Below, piece after piece: positions 27,410-35,692 of a stretch of DNA of 64,000 bases. The stretch lies in NCBI RefSeq assembly GCF_036345155.1, contig NZ_CP107772.1, forward strand, positions 1,612,001 through 1,676,000, in the 5' to 3' direction. Origin of the DNA: Streptomyces sp. NBC_00582 (GTDB taxonomy: Bacteria > Actinomycetota > Actinomycetes > Streptomycetales > Streptomycetaceae). Under the pieces are notes generated by a model that was given only the letters and a program-made list of their open reading frames with translations, made no database searches and had not been told where the DNA came from. The position numbers and the translations under genes were made by a program. Each line of letters starts with the position of its first letter. Positions within the stretch are counted from its first letter, which is position 1.

Positions 27410-27784
27410 ATGAGCAGCACCGTGGAGCTCACCAAGGAGAACTTCGACCAGACGGTCACGGACAACGACTTCGTCCTGATCGACTTCTGGGCGGCCTGGT
27501 GCGGCCCGTGCCGTCAGTTCGCGCCGGTGTACGAGAAGGCCGCGCAGGACAACCCGGACCTGGTGTTCGGCAAGGTGGACACGGAGGCGCAGCCGGAGCT
27601 GGCCGCGGCCTTCGGCATCCAGTCCATCCCGACGCTGATGATCGTCCGGGACCGGGTGGCGGTGTTCGCCCAGCCGGGCGCGCTGCCCGAGGCCGCCCTC
27701 GCGGACGTGATCGGGCAGGCGCGCGAGCTGGACATGGACGAGGTCCGCAAGTCGGTGGCGGAGCAGCAGGCCAAGGCCGAGTAG
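27410..27784 (+). CDS. trxA: Thioredoxin
   Basis: A 124-residue thioredoxin with the redox site WCGPC (30-34), preceded by VLIDFWAA and followed by the cis-proline segment SIPTLMIV. Reduces protein disulfides in the cytoplasm. The ATG at 27410 is preferred to the upstream ATG-less extension; AAGAAGG lies upstream. Transcription from the SigR-type promoter would make it inducible by diamide-like stress. No thioredoxin reductase is adjacent. Confidence 0.95.
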   Translation: MSSTVELTKENFDQTVTDNDFVLIDFWAAWCGPCRQFAPVYEKAAQDNPDLVFGKVDTEAQPELAAAFGIQSIPTLMIVRDRVAVFAQPGALPEAALADVIGQARELDMDEVRKSVAEQQAKAE

Positions 27785-27798
27785 CAGGCCGCGGAGTC

Positions 27799-29244
27799 TC
27801 AGAACGGGTAGGGCGCGACGTCGCCGCGCACCGTCGTCCAGCGCAGGTCGGTGAAGGCCTCCAGGTTGGCGTCGCCGCCGAAGCGGGCACCGGTGCCGGA
27901 GGCGGCGACGCCGCCGAAGGGGGCGACGGCCTCGTCGTTCACGGTCTGGTCGTTGATGTGGACGATGCCGGTGGGGATGCGTTCGGCGAGGTCCAGGCCA
28001 CGGGCGGAGTCACGGGTGACGATGCCGAGGGAGAGGCCGTAGGCGCTGTGGGCGGCGAGCGCGGCGGCCTCGTCGGGGGTGGTGAAGGAGCGGACGGGGG
28101 CGACCGGGCCGAAGACCTCCTCCGCGTAGGCCGGGGTCTTGTCGTCGACGCCGGCGAGGACGGTCGGCCGGTAGAAGCGGTTTTCGTGGGTGCCGCCCGC
28201 GGCGAGTTTCGCGCCGGTGGCCGTGCTGGCCTCCACCAGGCCGTGCACCTTGGCGAGTTGACCGTCGTCGATGAGCGGGCCGAGGTGGACCTGGGCGCGG
28301 TGCGGGTCGCCGACGGCGAGGGAGTCCGCCTTGGCGGCGAGCCGCTCGACGTACTCCTCGTAGAGCGAGGCGTGGACCAGGTGGCGTCCGGTGGTCATGC
28401 AGATCTGGCCCTGGTGGAAGAACGAGCCCCAGGCGGCCGTGGAGATCACCGCGTCGAGGTCGGCGTCCTCCAGGACGATCAGGGCGGAGTTCCCGCCGAG
28501 TTCGAGGTGGGCGCGCTTGAGGTGGCGTCCGGCGGCCTCGCCGACGGCGCGGCCCGCGGCGGTGGAGCCGGTGAAGGAGATGACGGGCACGCGCGGGTCC
28601 TCCACGAGGGCGGCGCCCGTCTCGGCGCCGCCGGGCAGCACGTGCAGCAGGCCCTCGGGCAGTCCGGCCTCGGCGAAGATCGCGGCCAGGGAGAGACCGC
28701 CGCAGACCGCGGTGCGCGGGTCGGGCTTGAGGACGACCGCGTTGCCGAGCGCGAGGGCGGGCGCGACGGAGCGGATGGAGAGGATCAGCGGGGCGTTGAA
28801 CGGGGAGATCACGCCGACCACGCCGACCGGGATCCGCCGGGTGTACGACAGTCTGGGGGCCTCGCTGGGCAGGACCTGTCCGGCGGGGCGGGAGGCGAGG
28901 GCGGCGGCCTCGTAGCACTCCTGGGCGGCGACGTGCAGTTCGAAGTCGGCCTTGCCCGGGATGGAGCCGGACTCGCGGACGATCCAGTCGCGCAGTTCCT
29001 CCGCGTGTGCGGCGAACAGGTCTCCGGCCTTGCGCAGGACGCCGGCGCGGACGAAGTGCGGGAGGCGGGCCCATTCGCGCTGGGCGGCACGGGCGGCCTC
29101 GGCGGCCGGGGCCACGTCGGCGGCGGCGGCCAGGACGACGGTGCCGAGCGCCTCACCGGTGGCGGGCTCGGTGACGGTGTGCCGCGGGCCCGTCAGGGCG
29201 CGGGACTGCGAGGTCTGCCAGGTCAGGGGGTCGAGCAGCGGCAT
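27799..29244 (-). CDS. Aldehyde dehydrogenase (benzaldehyde/vanillin type)
   Basis: A 481-residue NAD(P)-dependent aldehyde dehydrogenase. Visible are SPFNAPLILSIRSVAPALAL, the GSTAAGRAVG nucleotide loop, the catalytic Glu in LELGGNSALIVLEDADLD and the catalytic Cys in FFHQGQICMTTGR (about 280). The sequence resembles benzaldehyde/vanillin dehydrogenases, so an aromatic aldehyde is a likely substrate. Start at 29244 has GGAGAG 8 nt upstream. Confidence 0.88.
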   Translation of the reverse strand: MPLLDPLTWQTSQSRALTGPRHTVTEPATGEALGTVVLAAAADVAPAAEAARAAQREWARLPHFVRAGVLRKAGDLFAAHAEELRDWIVRESGSIPGKADFELHVAAQECYEAAALASRPAGQVLPSEAPRLSYTRRIPVGVVGVISPFNAPLILSIRSVAPALALGNAVVLKPDPRTAVCGGLSLAAIFAEAGLPEGLLHVLPGGAETGAALVEDPRVPVISFTGSTAAGRAVGEAAGRHLKRAHLELGGNSALIVLEDADLDAVISTAAWGSFFHQGQICMTTGRHLVHASLYEEYVERLAAKADSLAVGDPHRAQVHLGPLIDDGQLAKVHGLVEASTATGAKLAAGGTHENRFYRPTVLAGVDDKTPAYAEEVFGPVAPVRSFTTPDEAAALAAHSAYGLSLGIVTRDSARGLDLAERIPTGIVHINDQTVNDEAVAPFGGVAASGTGARFGGDANLEAFTDLRWTTVRGDVAPYPF

Positions 29245-29304
29245 GGATGGCTCTCCGATCGGTGTCCCGCGGGACGCACCGCTCACGGGGCGCACACGTC
29301 CCAT

Positions 29305-29328
29305 CTAGTTGAGCATTTAAACACCTAG
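29305..29328. promoter_or_regulatory. AT-rich imperfect palindrome upstream of aldehyde dehydrogenase
   Basis: CTAG at both ends (29305-29308 and 29325-29328), inner TG/CA pairs and a central ATTTAAA make an AT-rich imperfect palindrome in otherwise GC-rich DNA, about 60 bp before the aldehyde dehydrogenase start. Likely a MarR/IclR-type operator or the promoter core. Confidence 0.45.
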
Positions 29329-29352
29329 TCCCGTCAGACGCACCCGCACCGG

Positions 29353-30402
29353 TCAACTGGACTCGCGATGCACCACCGTGGCACCGGACAGCGGGTGCGA
29401 CTCGGGCTCGGCGCCGGGGGTGCGCACCGCCCGGTCCACCAGAGCGGCGAGTTCCCGGCCGGAGGGCATGGCGATGCGCACGGTACTCAGTCTGGGCCGC
29501 AGCAGCCGGCCGAGCATCAGATCGTCGGCGCCGATGACGGCCGTGTCCTCGGGGATCCGCACCCCCGCGTCGAGCAGGGCCCGCATCAGCAGCATCGCGT
29601 ACTCGTCGTTGTAGGCGAACACGGCGTCCAGACCCAGGTCGGGCCAGCGGGCGGCGAGGGCGGCGGCGGACTTCTGGGTGTAGGCGAGGGACAGTTCGGT
29701 GACGGTGGCCCCGGTGCCGCGCAGGGCCTCGCGGGCGCCGGACAGACGGGGCCCGGAGAAGATCTCCATGCCGGACTCCTCGGGCACGACGACCCCGATC
29801 CGCCGTCTGCCCCGGGCGTGCAGATGCTCGGCGGCGCTGTGGCCGACGCGGGCATGGTCCAGGAGGAGCGCGTGGGCGCCCTCGACGGGCTCGGGACTGA
29901 GGGTCACCACGGCCCGCGCGCCGGACCGCTTGAGGACGGCGACGCCTTCCGGGCCGATGCCGGGGGTGGGCACCAGCACGGCGACCGGCCGCAGTTCGGC
30001 CCAGGCCCGGGCGGCGTCGTCGCCGTGCAGCCCGGTGGTGCCGTACTGCACGACGGTGTAGTCGAGGCGGGTGAGGGCGCCCTGGAAGTCGTGCACGAAC
30101 TGGCTGTAGAGCGGGCCGGCCGGCACGGGCAGGGTGGGCATCAGGACGACCCGGCTGTGTCCGGCGCGCAGGCTGCGGGCGGCCGCGTGCGGCACGTACC
30201 CGAGTTCCTTCGCGGCCTCGTGGACCCGGCGGCGGGTGGGCTCGCTGATGCGTACGGCGCTGGTGTTGTTCAGCACGTAGGAGACGGTCGCGCGGGAGAC
30301 TCCGGCCAGGCGGGCGACGTCGGCGCTCGTGGGCACGGGGCGCGGCGCCGGCGGCTTCGTCGGCGCGGGCGTGTTCGGTATCTGCACCATGACGTACGGC
30401 AT
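29353..30402 (-). CDS. LacI-family transcriptional regulator
   Basis: A 349-residue repressor with the LacI helix-turn-helix TSADVARLAGVSRATVSYVL followed by the hinge region, and a periplasmic-binding-protein-like effector domain (for example AVFAYNDEYAMLLMRALLDA). The start MPYVMVQIPN at 30402 lacks a clear ribosome site; a second ATG at 30390 is possible. No sugar genes flank it, so its effector is unknown. It lies downstream, in the same orientation, of the TetR gene and a relic. Confidence 0.88.
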   Translation of the reverse strand: MPYVMVQIPNTPAPTKPPAPRPVPTSADVARLAGVSRATVSYVLNNTSAVRISEPTRRRVHEAAKELGYVPHAAARSLRAGHSRVVLMPTLPVPAGPLYSQFVHDFQGALTRLDYTVVQYGTTGLHGDDAARAWAELRPVAVLVPTPGIGPEGVAVLKRSGARAVVTLSPEPVEGAHALLLDHARVGHSAAEHLHARGRRRIGVVVPEESGMEIFSGPRLSGAREALRGTGATVTELSLAYTQKSAAALAARWPDLGLDAVFAYNDEYAMLLMRALLDAGVRIPEDTAVIGADDLMLGRLLRPRLSTVRIAMPSGRELAALVDRAVRTPGAEPESHPLSGATVVHRESS

Positions 30403-30487
30403 CTTGGCAGAAGCTGTGAGCGGGCTTCCGGGCGGGGGACGCCCCCATGTGATGAATCGCCGACCAACAGCCCCGTGCGCGCCGCGT

Positions 30488-30850
30488 GACGCCCCCCTCG
30501 CGTTCGTCGGCGCCGGTCCCGGCGGCCTCACGCTCGCCCGGGTCCCGCAGGTGCCCGGCATCCCGGTGGCCGTCTTCGACCGTCACGCTCCTCGGCGGCG
30601 CCGCGCACCTGATGTCCCCGTTCGCGGGCGAGGGCGCCGACCTCGCCCCGCTCGACTGGGCCTCGCCCTCGTGGCCCACCCGGGTGACACCGAGGCCGCG
30701 CTCGCCGCCCACGAGGCGAAACCGTTCCCGCGCGGCGAGCACCGCGCGGCCGAGTCGGCCCGCGACGGCGTGCCGCTGTTCCGCGCGGACGCACCGCAGG
30801 GCCGCATGGTGGACGCGTTCGCCGCGTTCGACCGAGCGGCGACGCGGAGG
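30488..30850 (+). pseudogene. Decayed FAD-dependent monooxygenase (TetX-like)
   Basis: The N-terminal FAD site AFVGAGPGGLTLARV and PVAVFDR (from about 30500) runs, with a frame change near 30580, straight into the C-terminal family block TLLGGAAHLMSPFAGEG. A further frame change near 30660 returns to LALVAHPGDTEAALAAHEA. About 250 central codons are missing. This is an internally deleted, frameshifted flavin monooxygenase between LacI and TetR genes. The rest of the 30403-30865 gap shows nothing else. Confidence 0.72.
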
Positions 30851-30865
30851 CGGGCGCCGGGGGGC

Positions 30866-31519
30866 TCAGCCGCCCGTGACCCGGTCCACCAGGTCGCTCC
30901 ACCCGTTCTCCAGCCGTGCCAGGGACAGCCCGCACTGGCGGGTCAGGTGGTGGACCAGAACCGGGTTGAGGTAGCCCATCAGGGTGTGGGCCAGGAGTTC
31001 GTGGTCGGCGTCGGGGAGCGTCTGGCGCAGCAGCACCACCACATGGCTGTGCTGGACACGGCGGGCGGGCACCGCGTAGCGGCGTTCGGCGGCGGGCTCG
31101 GCCGCCAGTTGCAGATCCAGTTCGTCGACGCAGCGCCGCAGCGCGGCGATGCCGAACGCCCGCAGCCGTTCCACCGGTGGCGCGCCCGGACCGAGCGGCG
31201 GGGGGCCGCCGAGGAACGCGGCCTGCATCTTCTGCTCCGAGTGGTCGAGCAGCGCCATGAGCAGACCCGTGCGGTCGCCGAAGCGGCGGAACACCGTCCC
31301 CTTGCCCACGTCGGCGGCCGCCGCCACCGCCTCCATCGTCACCCCGGCCGCTCCGTGCTCGGCGATCAGCCGGGCGGCCGCGTCCAGCAGCCGCGCACGG
31401 TTGCGGGCCGCGTCCGCACGCAGACACGGCTCGTCGCCGGCGGACCCGAGCCGCAGCAGTCGCTGAGGCTCGCCGATCTTCTCCTCGGGATCCGGACAGG
31501 GCGGCAGAAGGCTGGACAT
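30866..31519 (-). CDS. TetR-family regulator
   Basis: A 217-residue TetR-type repressor. Helix-turn-helix residues are around 45-85 (GVTMEAVAAAADVGKGTVFRRFG). Start MSSLLPPCPDP at 31519; a GTG at 31537 is the alternative. It is divergent from the FMN reductase gene across two GGACC-N2-GGTCC operators, and flanks the remains of a flavin monooxygenase, which suggests the three once formed one regulated system. Confidence 0.88.
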   Translation of the reverse strand: MSSLLPPCPDPEEKIGEPQRLLRLGSAGDEPCLRADAARNRARLLDAAARLIAEHGAAGVTMEAVAAAADVGKGTVFRRFGDRTGLLMALLDHSEQKMQAAFLGGPPPLGPGAPPVERLRAFGIAALRRCVDELDLQLAAEPAAERRYAVPARRVQHSHVVVLLRQTLPDADHELLAHTLMGYLNPVLVHHLTRQCGLSLARLENGWSDLVDRVTGG

Positions 31520-31546
31520 GAACTCAGCGTAAAGCACCGGGAATGA

Positions 31547-31566
31547 AACTGGACCCCGGTCCGGTT
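31547..31566. promoter_or_regulatory. TetR operator 1
   Basis: Near-perfect inverted repeat AACTGGACC-CC-GGTCCGGTT with one mismatch, in the TetR/FMN reductase divergent region. Confidence 0.6.
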
Positions 31567-31584
31567 ATGCTGCTACACATTAAG

Positions 31585-31598
31585 CGGACCTCGGTCCG
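31585..31598. promoter_or_regulatory. TetR operator 2
   Basis: Perfect inverted repeat CGGACC-TC-GGTCCG sharing the GGACC-N2-GGTCC core with operator 1; centres are 35 bp apart. Confidence 0.6.
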
Positions 31599-31635
31599 GA
31601 TCGTAGACGCAGTGTTTCAGCCTCTGGGAGTTCCC

Positions 31636-32193
31636 ATGTCTGTCCGCATCCTCGCGCTCGTCGGCAGCCTCCGCGCCGGTTCGACCAACCGCCAGCTCGC
31701 CGAGGCGGCCGTCAAGGTCGCTCCCGAGGGCGCCGAGGTCGAGCTCTTCGAGGGCCTGGCCGAGATCCCCTTCTACAACGAGGACATCGACGTCGAGGGC
31801 AGCGTCCCGGCCGCCGCCGCCAAGCTGCGTGAGGCCGCCCAGGCCGCAGACGCCTTCCTGCTCTTCTCCCCCGAGTACAACGGCACCATCCCGGCCGTCC
31901 TGAAGAACGCCATCGACTGGCTGTCCCGCCCGTACGGCGCCGGCGCCTTCGGCGGCAAGCCGGTCGCCGTGGTCGGCACCGCCTTCGGCCAGTTCGGCGG
32001 CGTATGGGCGCAGGACGAGGCCCGCAAGGCCGTGGGCATCGCCGGCGGCAAGGTCCTCGAGGACGTCAAGCTGTCCATCCCGGGCTCCCTGACCCGCTTC
32101 GCCGAGACCCACCCGTCCGACGACGCCGAGGTCGCCACCCAGCTCGCCGAGGTCGTCACCCGGCTGCACGGCAACGTGGGCGTCGCCGCCTGA
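31636..32193 (+). CDS. NAD(P)H-dependent FMN reductase
   Basis: A 185-residue flavodoxin-like reductase that reduces FMN with NAD(P)H. The phosphate loop GSLRAGSTN (10-18) and the flavin motif FSPEYNGTIPAVLKNAIDWL (about 78-97) are typical of the NADPH-dependent FMN reductase family. GGGAG lies 5 nt before the ATG. Probable former partner of the decayed monooxygenase; possibly also general flavin supply or quinone detoxification. Confidence 0.9.
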   Translation: MSVRILALVGSLRAGSTNRQLAEAAVKVAPEGAEVELFEGLAEIPFYNEDIDVEGSVPAAAAKLREAAQAADAFLLFSPEYNGTIPAVLKNAIDWLSRPYGAGAFGGKPVAVVGTAFGQFGGVWAQDEARKAVGIAGGKVLEDVKLSIPGSLTRFAETHPSDDAEVATQLAEVVTRLHGNVGVAA

Positions 32194-32227
32194 TCGAGAG
32201 GTGACCGCCCCGGCGTGGGCACGTCAC

Positions 32228-32263
32228 CGAAGGGGCCGCGGCACGATTGCCGCGGCCCTTTCG
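32228..32263 (+). terminator. Hairpin terminator of FMN reductase gene
   Basis: A 16-bp stem with one mismatch (left arm 32228-32243, CGAT loop, right arm 32248-32263), core GGCCGCGGCA/TGCCGCGGCC. Confidence 0.8.
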
Positions 32264-32317
32264 CCGTACCCCCGGCGTTACCGTCGTGTTCACAACCGTC
32301 GAATGTCGTTCAACCCG

Positions 32318-32340
32318 CAGACCGCCGCCCCCGCGGTCTG
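32318..32340. promoter_or_regulatory. Inverted repeat upstream of FkbM methyltransferase
   Basis: Perfect 8-bp arms CAGACCGC and GCGGTCTG with a 7-nt spacer, followed directly by GATAAG, a possible -10, 10 nt before the next start. Either an operator overlapping the promoter or a small hairpin. Confidence 0.45.
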
Positions 32341-32354
32341 ATAAGGCTTGAGGG

Positions 32355-33365
32355 ATGCGGACCCTTTATCGACGACTGCTCCAGCTCATGCCTCGTATAG
32401 GCGTTCAGGTGACCGACCTCGGCCCGGGTGCGGCGGTGGTGTCCCGGCGCGGCGGCCCCTACGAGGTGACCGACGTGGACCGGGGCACGAAGGTGCTCTC
32501 CCGCCACGGCGGCCCGTACCGCGTGACCGGTGTGGACAAGGACACCTGGGTCCTGCGCCGCACCCGGGGCGGCGCCCGGACCGCCGTCGCCGAGAAGGGG
32601 GTCGTACCGCTCGGCGACACCGGTGCCGTGCTGCTGATCGAGGACCCGGAGCACCAGGACGAGCGCAAGCTGCAGCTTTCCGCCGCCGAGTTCCTGTGCG
32701 TCCAGCATGTGACCGCCATGCTCGAGCTGTACGGCGTGAACTGCGTCTTCGACGTCGGCGCCAACACCGGGCAGTACGCCAAGCGGCTGCGCAGGGCCGG
32801 GTACACCGGCCGGATCGTGTCCTTCGAGCCGACCTCGGAGACGTTCGCCCGGCTGTCGAAGGCCGCCGAGAACGACCCCGAGTGGCATGTCCACCAGTGC
32901 GGACTGGGCCGCGAGGAGACGACCGCGGAGATCCACAAGAGCTGGATGACGATGAACTCGCTGCTGCCGCCCAGCGACTACGGCAAGGGCCGCTACAGCC
33001 GGTTCAAGAAGTCCGACACCGAGGAGATCCGCATCCGCCGGCTCGACGAGGTGATGGACGAGGCGCTGGAGGGCCTCGCCGCCCCCGTCCCGTATCTGAA
33101 GATGGACACCCAGGGCTACGACCTGGAGGTGTTCGCCGGGGCCGGCAAGCGCGTCACGGAGTTCGTGGGCCTGCAGTCCGAGGTCGCCTGTCTCCGGCTG
33201 TACGAGGGCAGCCCCACCATGGGCGAGGCCGTCGCCGCGTACGAGGCGGAGGGCTTCGGCATCACCGGTATGTACCCGGTGACCCGGGAGGCGACCACCG
33301 GGCGCGTGATCGAGTTCGACTGCGTGATGATGCGCGCCGAGGCGGCCCCGGAACAGGCCTCCTAG
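32355..33365 (+). CDS. FkbM-family methyltransferase
   Basis: A 336-residue SAM-dependent methyltransferase of the FkbM family, often acting on sugars or polyketides. The SAM site is CVFDVGANTGQYAKRLRRAG (about 128-147), followed by RIVSFEPTSETF and the family segment LKMDTQGYDLEVFAGA. The first 70 residues carry a 19-residue tandem repeat (residues 30-48 and 49-67) not usual for the family. GAGGG lies very close to the ATG at 32355; ATG 32388 is an alternative. Shares its CTAG stop with the convergent TerC gene. Confidence 0.87.
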   Translation: MRTLYRRLLQLMPRIGVQVTDLGPGAAVVSRRGGPYEVTDVDRGTKVLSRHGGPYRVTGVDKDTWVLRRTRGGARTAVAEKGVVPLGDTGAVLLIEDPEHQDERKLQLSAAEFLCVQHVTAMLELYGVNCVFDVGANTGQYAKRLRRAGYTGRIVSFEPTSETFARLSKAAENDPEWHVHQCGLGREETTAEIHKSWMTMNSLLPPSDYGKGRYSRFKKSDTEEIRIRRLDEVMDEALEGLAAPVPYLKMDTQGYDLEVFAGAGKRVTEFVGLQSEVACLRLYEGSPTMGEAVAAYEAEGFGITGMYPVTREATTGRVIEFDCVMMRAEAAPEQAS

Positions 33366-34354
33366 GCTTCCTGGGCGGCCGTGGCCGCCCCCGGTTCCCC
33401 TTCTCCGCTCTCGTCCCCGCGCGCGGCCGCGCGCAGACTGGTGATCGTCGTGACCGTGAGGACGAGCACGATGAAGCCGAGGGAGAAGGGGATGCCGATC
33501 TCGGGGACGTGCACCCCGGACTCGTGCAGCGCGTGCAGCAGCAGCTTGACGCCGATGAAGCCCAGGATGATCGACAGGCCGTAGCTGAGGTGGACCAGCT
33601 TCCTCAGCAGGCCGCCGATGAGGAAGTAGAGCTGCCTGAGGCCCATCAGCGCGAAGGCGTTGGCGGTGAACACGATGTACGGGTCGTCGGTCAGCCCGTA
33701 GATGGCGGGGATGGAGTCGAGGGCGAACAGCACGTCGGTGGAGCCGATCGCGAGCATCACCACGAGCATCGGGGTCATGACCCGCTTGCCGTTCTGCTCG
33801 ATCCACAGCTTGGTGCCGTGGTACCGGTCGGCGACACCGAAGCGTTTCTCCACCGCCTTGAGCAGCTTGTTCTCCTCGTACTCCTCCTCGTGCCCGCCCT
33901 TGCGCGCGTCCTGGACCAGCTTCCAGGCGGCCCAGATCAGGAAGGCGCCGAAGAGGTAGAACACCCAGGAGAACGTGGAGATGATCGCCGCGCCGGCGGC
34001 GATGAACAGCGCGCGCAGCACCAGCGCCATCAGCACGCCCACCATCAGCACCCGCTGCTGGTACGGCGAGGGCACCGCGAACTTCCCCATGATCAGGACG
34101 AACACGAAGAGGTTGTCCACGCTCAGCGACTTCTCCGTGATGTACCCGGCGAAGAACTCGCCCGTCGGCCCTCCGCCGCCGAAGAGGAACAGGCCGAGGC
34201 CGAACAGACAGGCCAGCACGACCCAGACGACGGTCCAGGTCCCGGCCTCCTTCACCGAGACGTCGTGGGGCTTGCGTCCGACGAGGAAGTCGACGCCGAC
34301 CAGGGCGCACAGCGCCGCCGTGGTCAGCAGCCAGACGGTGAGGGATACGTTCAC
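33362..34354 (-). CDS. TerC-family membrane protein
   Basis: A 330-residue integral membrane protein with about eight hydrophobic segments and the TerC motifs SLSVDNLFVFVLIMG and STDVLFALDSIPAIYGLT, whose acidic residues bind metal. Relatives (Alx, TerC, MeeF/Y) export manganese or help membrane protein metallation, and give tellurite resistance. GTG at 34354 has AGGAG 7 nt upstream. No riboswitch of the yybP type was recognised in the leader. Confidence 0.9.
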   Translation of the reverse strand: MNVSLTVWLLTTAALCALVGVDFLVGRKPHDVSVKEAGTWTVVWVVLACLFGLGLFLFGGGGPTGEFFAGYITEKSLSVDNLFVFVLIMGKFAVPSPYQQRVLMVGVLMALVLRALFIAAGAAIISTFSWVFYLFGAFLIWAAWKLVQDARKGGHEEEYEENKLLKAVEKRFGVADRYHGTKLWIEQNGKRVMTPMLVVMLAIGSTDVLFALDSIPAIYGLTDDPYIVFTANAFALMGLRQLYFLIGGLLRKLVHLSYGLSIILGFIGVKLLLHALHESGVHVPEIGIPFSLGFIVLVLTVTTITSLRAAARGDESGEGEPGAATAAQEA

Positions 34355-34434
34355 GGTGGTACTCCTGGTGCCTGTGGGGACTCGACATCGTTGTCCGGCC
34401 GCGGGAGCGGTTCCACCTCGCACAGGTGAACAAC

Positions 34435-34446
34435 AGGTCATGACCT
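34435..34446. promoter_or_regulatory. 12-bp palindrome between TerC and hydrolase genes
   Basis: AGGTCATGACCT is a perfect palindrome; CACCT-N5-AGGTG (34414-34428) lies just left of it. Candidate operator for the divergent TerC and hydrolase genes. Confidence 0.4.
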
Positions 34447-34581
34447 CGCAAGGCGCCGGGGCCCGGTCGGCGTCACCCGCCGAACGGCGGGGAGGTTCCG
34501 CCGGACGGCGGTGCCCCGGACGACGGCGGAGGCCTGAATCATGTCCGCACGAGCCGCCGCACCACCGCGTGAGGAGAAGCC

Positions 34582-35556
34582 ATGACGTCCGTTCCGCCGC
34601 CGTTCGATCCCGAACTCGCCGCCGCGCTGGAGCTGATCGGGGAGATGATCCAGCCCGGGATGACCATGGAGGACATCGACGCCGTCCGCCAGGGACCGGG
34701 CATCTCCCTGCTGGCCGACCTGGACCTGACCGCGGGCGGCGCCTTCGAGGTCGAGGACCGGACGGTGCCGGGGCCCGAGGGCGCCCCGGACATCTCCCTG
34801 CTGATCTGCCGCCCCACCACACCGGCCCCCGCCCGGCCGCGTCCCGTGGTCTACCACGTGCACGGCGGCGGCATGGTCCTCGGCAACAACCGGGTCGGGG
34901 TCGACGTGGCCCTGGACTGGGCCCGGGAGCTGGACATGGTCGTGGTGTCGGTCGAGTACCGGCTGGCACCCGAGAACCCGCACCCGGCGCCGGTCGAGGA
35001 CGTGTACGCCGGTCTGCTGTGGACGGCGGAGCACGCGAAGGAGCTGGGCGCGGACCCGGAGCGGATCGTGATCGCCGGTGCCAGCGCGGGCGGCGGACTG
35101 TGCGCCGCGCTCGCCCTCCTGCTGCGCGACCGCGGGGGTCCACGGCCGATCGGCCAGCTCCTGGAGTGCCCCATGCTGGACGACCGCAACGACACCCCGT
35201 CCTCCCACCAGATGGCGGGCCTCGGCATCTGGGACCGCACGGCCAACGAGACGGGCTGGACCGCCCTGCTCGGCGACCTGCGCGGCGGCCCCGGCGTCTC
35301 CCCGTACGCGGCGCCCGCCCGCGCCGAGGACCTCTCCGGACTGCCCCCGGCCTTCCTCGACGTCGGCTCCGCCGAGACCTTCCGCGACGAGGTCGTCGCC
35401 TACGCCTCCCGGATCTGGCAGGCCGGCGGGGTGGCCGAACTGCATGTGTGGCCGGGCGGCTTCCACGGATTCGACGGGTTCGCCCCGCAGGCGGCGCTGT
35501 CCAGGTCGGCACGGGCCGCCCACCTGGACTGGCTGCGCCGGCTGCTCGCCGAGTAG
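34582..35556 (+). CDS. Alpha/beta hydrolase, hormone-sensitive-lipase type
   Basis: A 324-residue esterase/lipase. The oxyanion motif HVHGGGMVLG (about 92-101), the nucleophile elbow GASAGGG (about 171-177), the acid in FLDVGSAETFRDE and the final His in PGGFHGFDGF complete the catalytic set. No signal peptide, so cytoplasmic. Ester substrate unknown. ATG 34582 has GAGGAG upstream. Its last codons are the left edge of a 145-bp tandem duplication. Confidence 0.9.
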   Translation: MTSVPPPFDPELAAALELIGEMIQPGMTMEDIDAVRQGPGISLLADLDLTAGGAFEVEDRTVPGPEGAPDISLLICRPTTPAPARPRPVVYHVHGGGMVLGNNRVGVDVALDWARELDMVVVSVEYRLAPENPHPAPVEDVYAGLLWTAEHAKELGADPERIVIAGASAGGGLCAALALLLRDRGGPRPIGQLLECPMLDDRNDTPSSHQMAGLGIWDRTANETGWTALLGDLRGGPGVSPYAAPARAEDLSGLPPAFLDVGSAETFRDEVVAYASRIWQAGGVAELHVWPGGFHGFDGFAPQAALSRSARAAHLDWLRRLLAE

Positions 35557-35692
35557 GACCGCCGCGGGGCCCGCGCGGGCGGCACGGACACGCACCGCGA
35601 CCTCAGCGGCGTGTGCACTCCACGGGACCGTCGTGCATCTCGACGGTCCCGTCGGGGTGCGGCACCGGGCGGCGCTCGGTCATCCGGGCGCC
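35548..35692. repeat. 145-bp tandem duplication, copy 1
   Basis: Begins with the final GCC GAG TAG of the hydrolase gene and includes the 3' end of a minus-strand reading frame. It matches the adjacent copy with about 4 differences in 145 bp. Confidence 0.9.

Noticed and set aside
29353..30402. This LacI protein as the rhamnose repressor
   Set aside because: It is 27 kb from the rha genes and no matching operator was seen beside it; the regulator more likely lies left of the window.
34355..34434. Manganese riboswitch before TerC
   Set aside because: TerC genes sometimes carry yybP-ykoY elements, but the conserved loops were not recognisable here.
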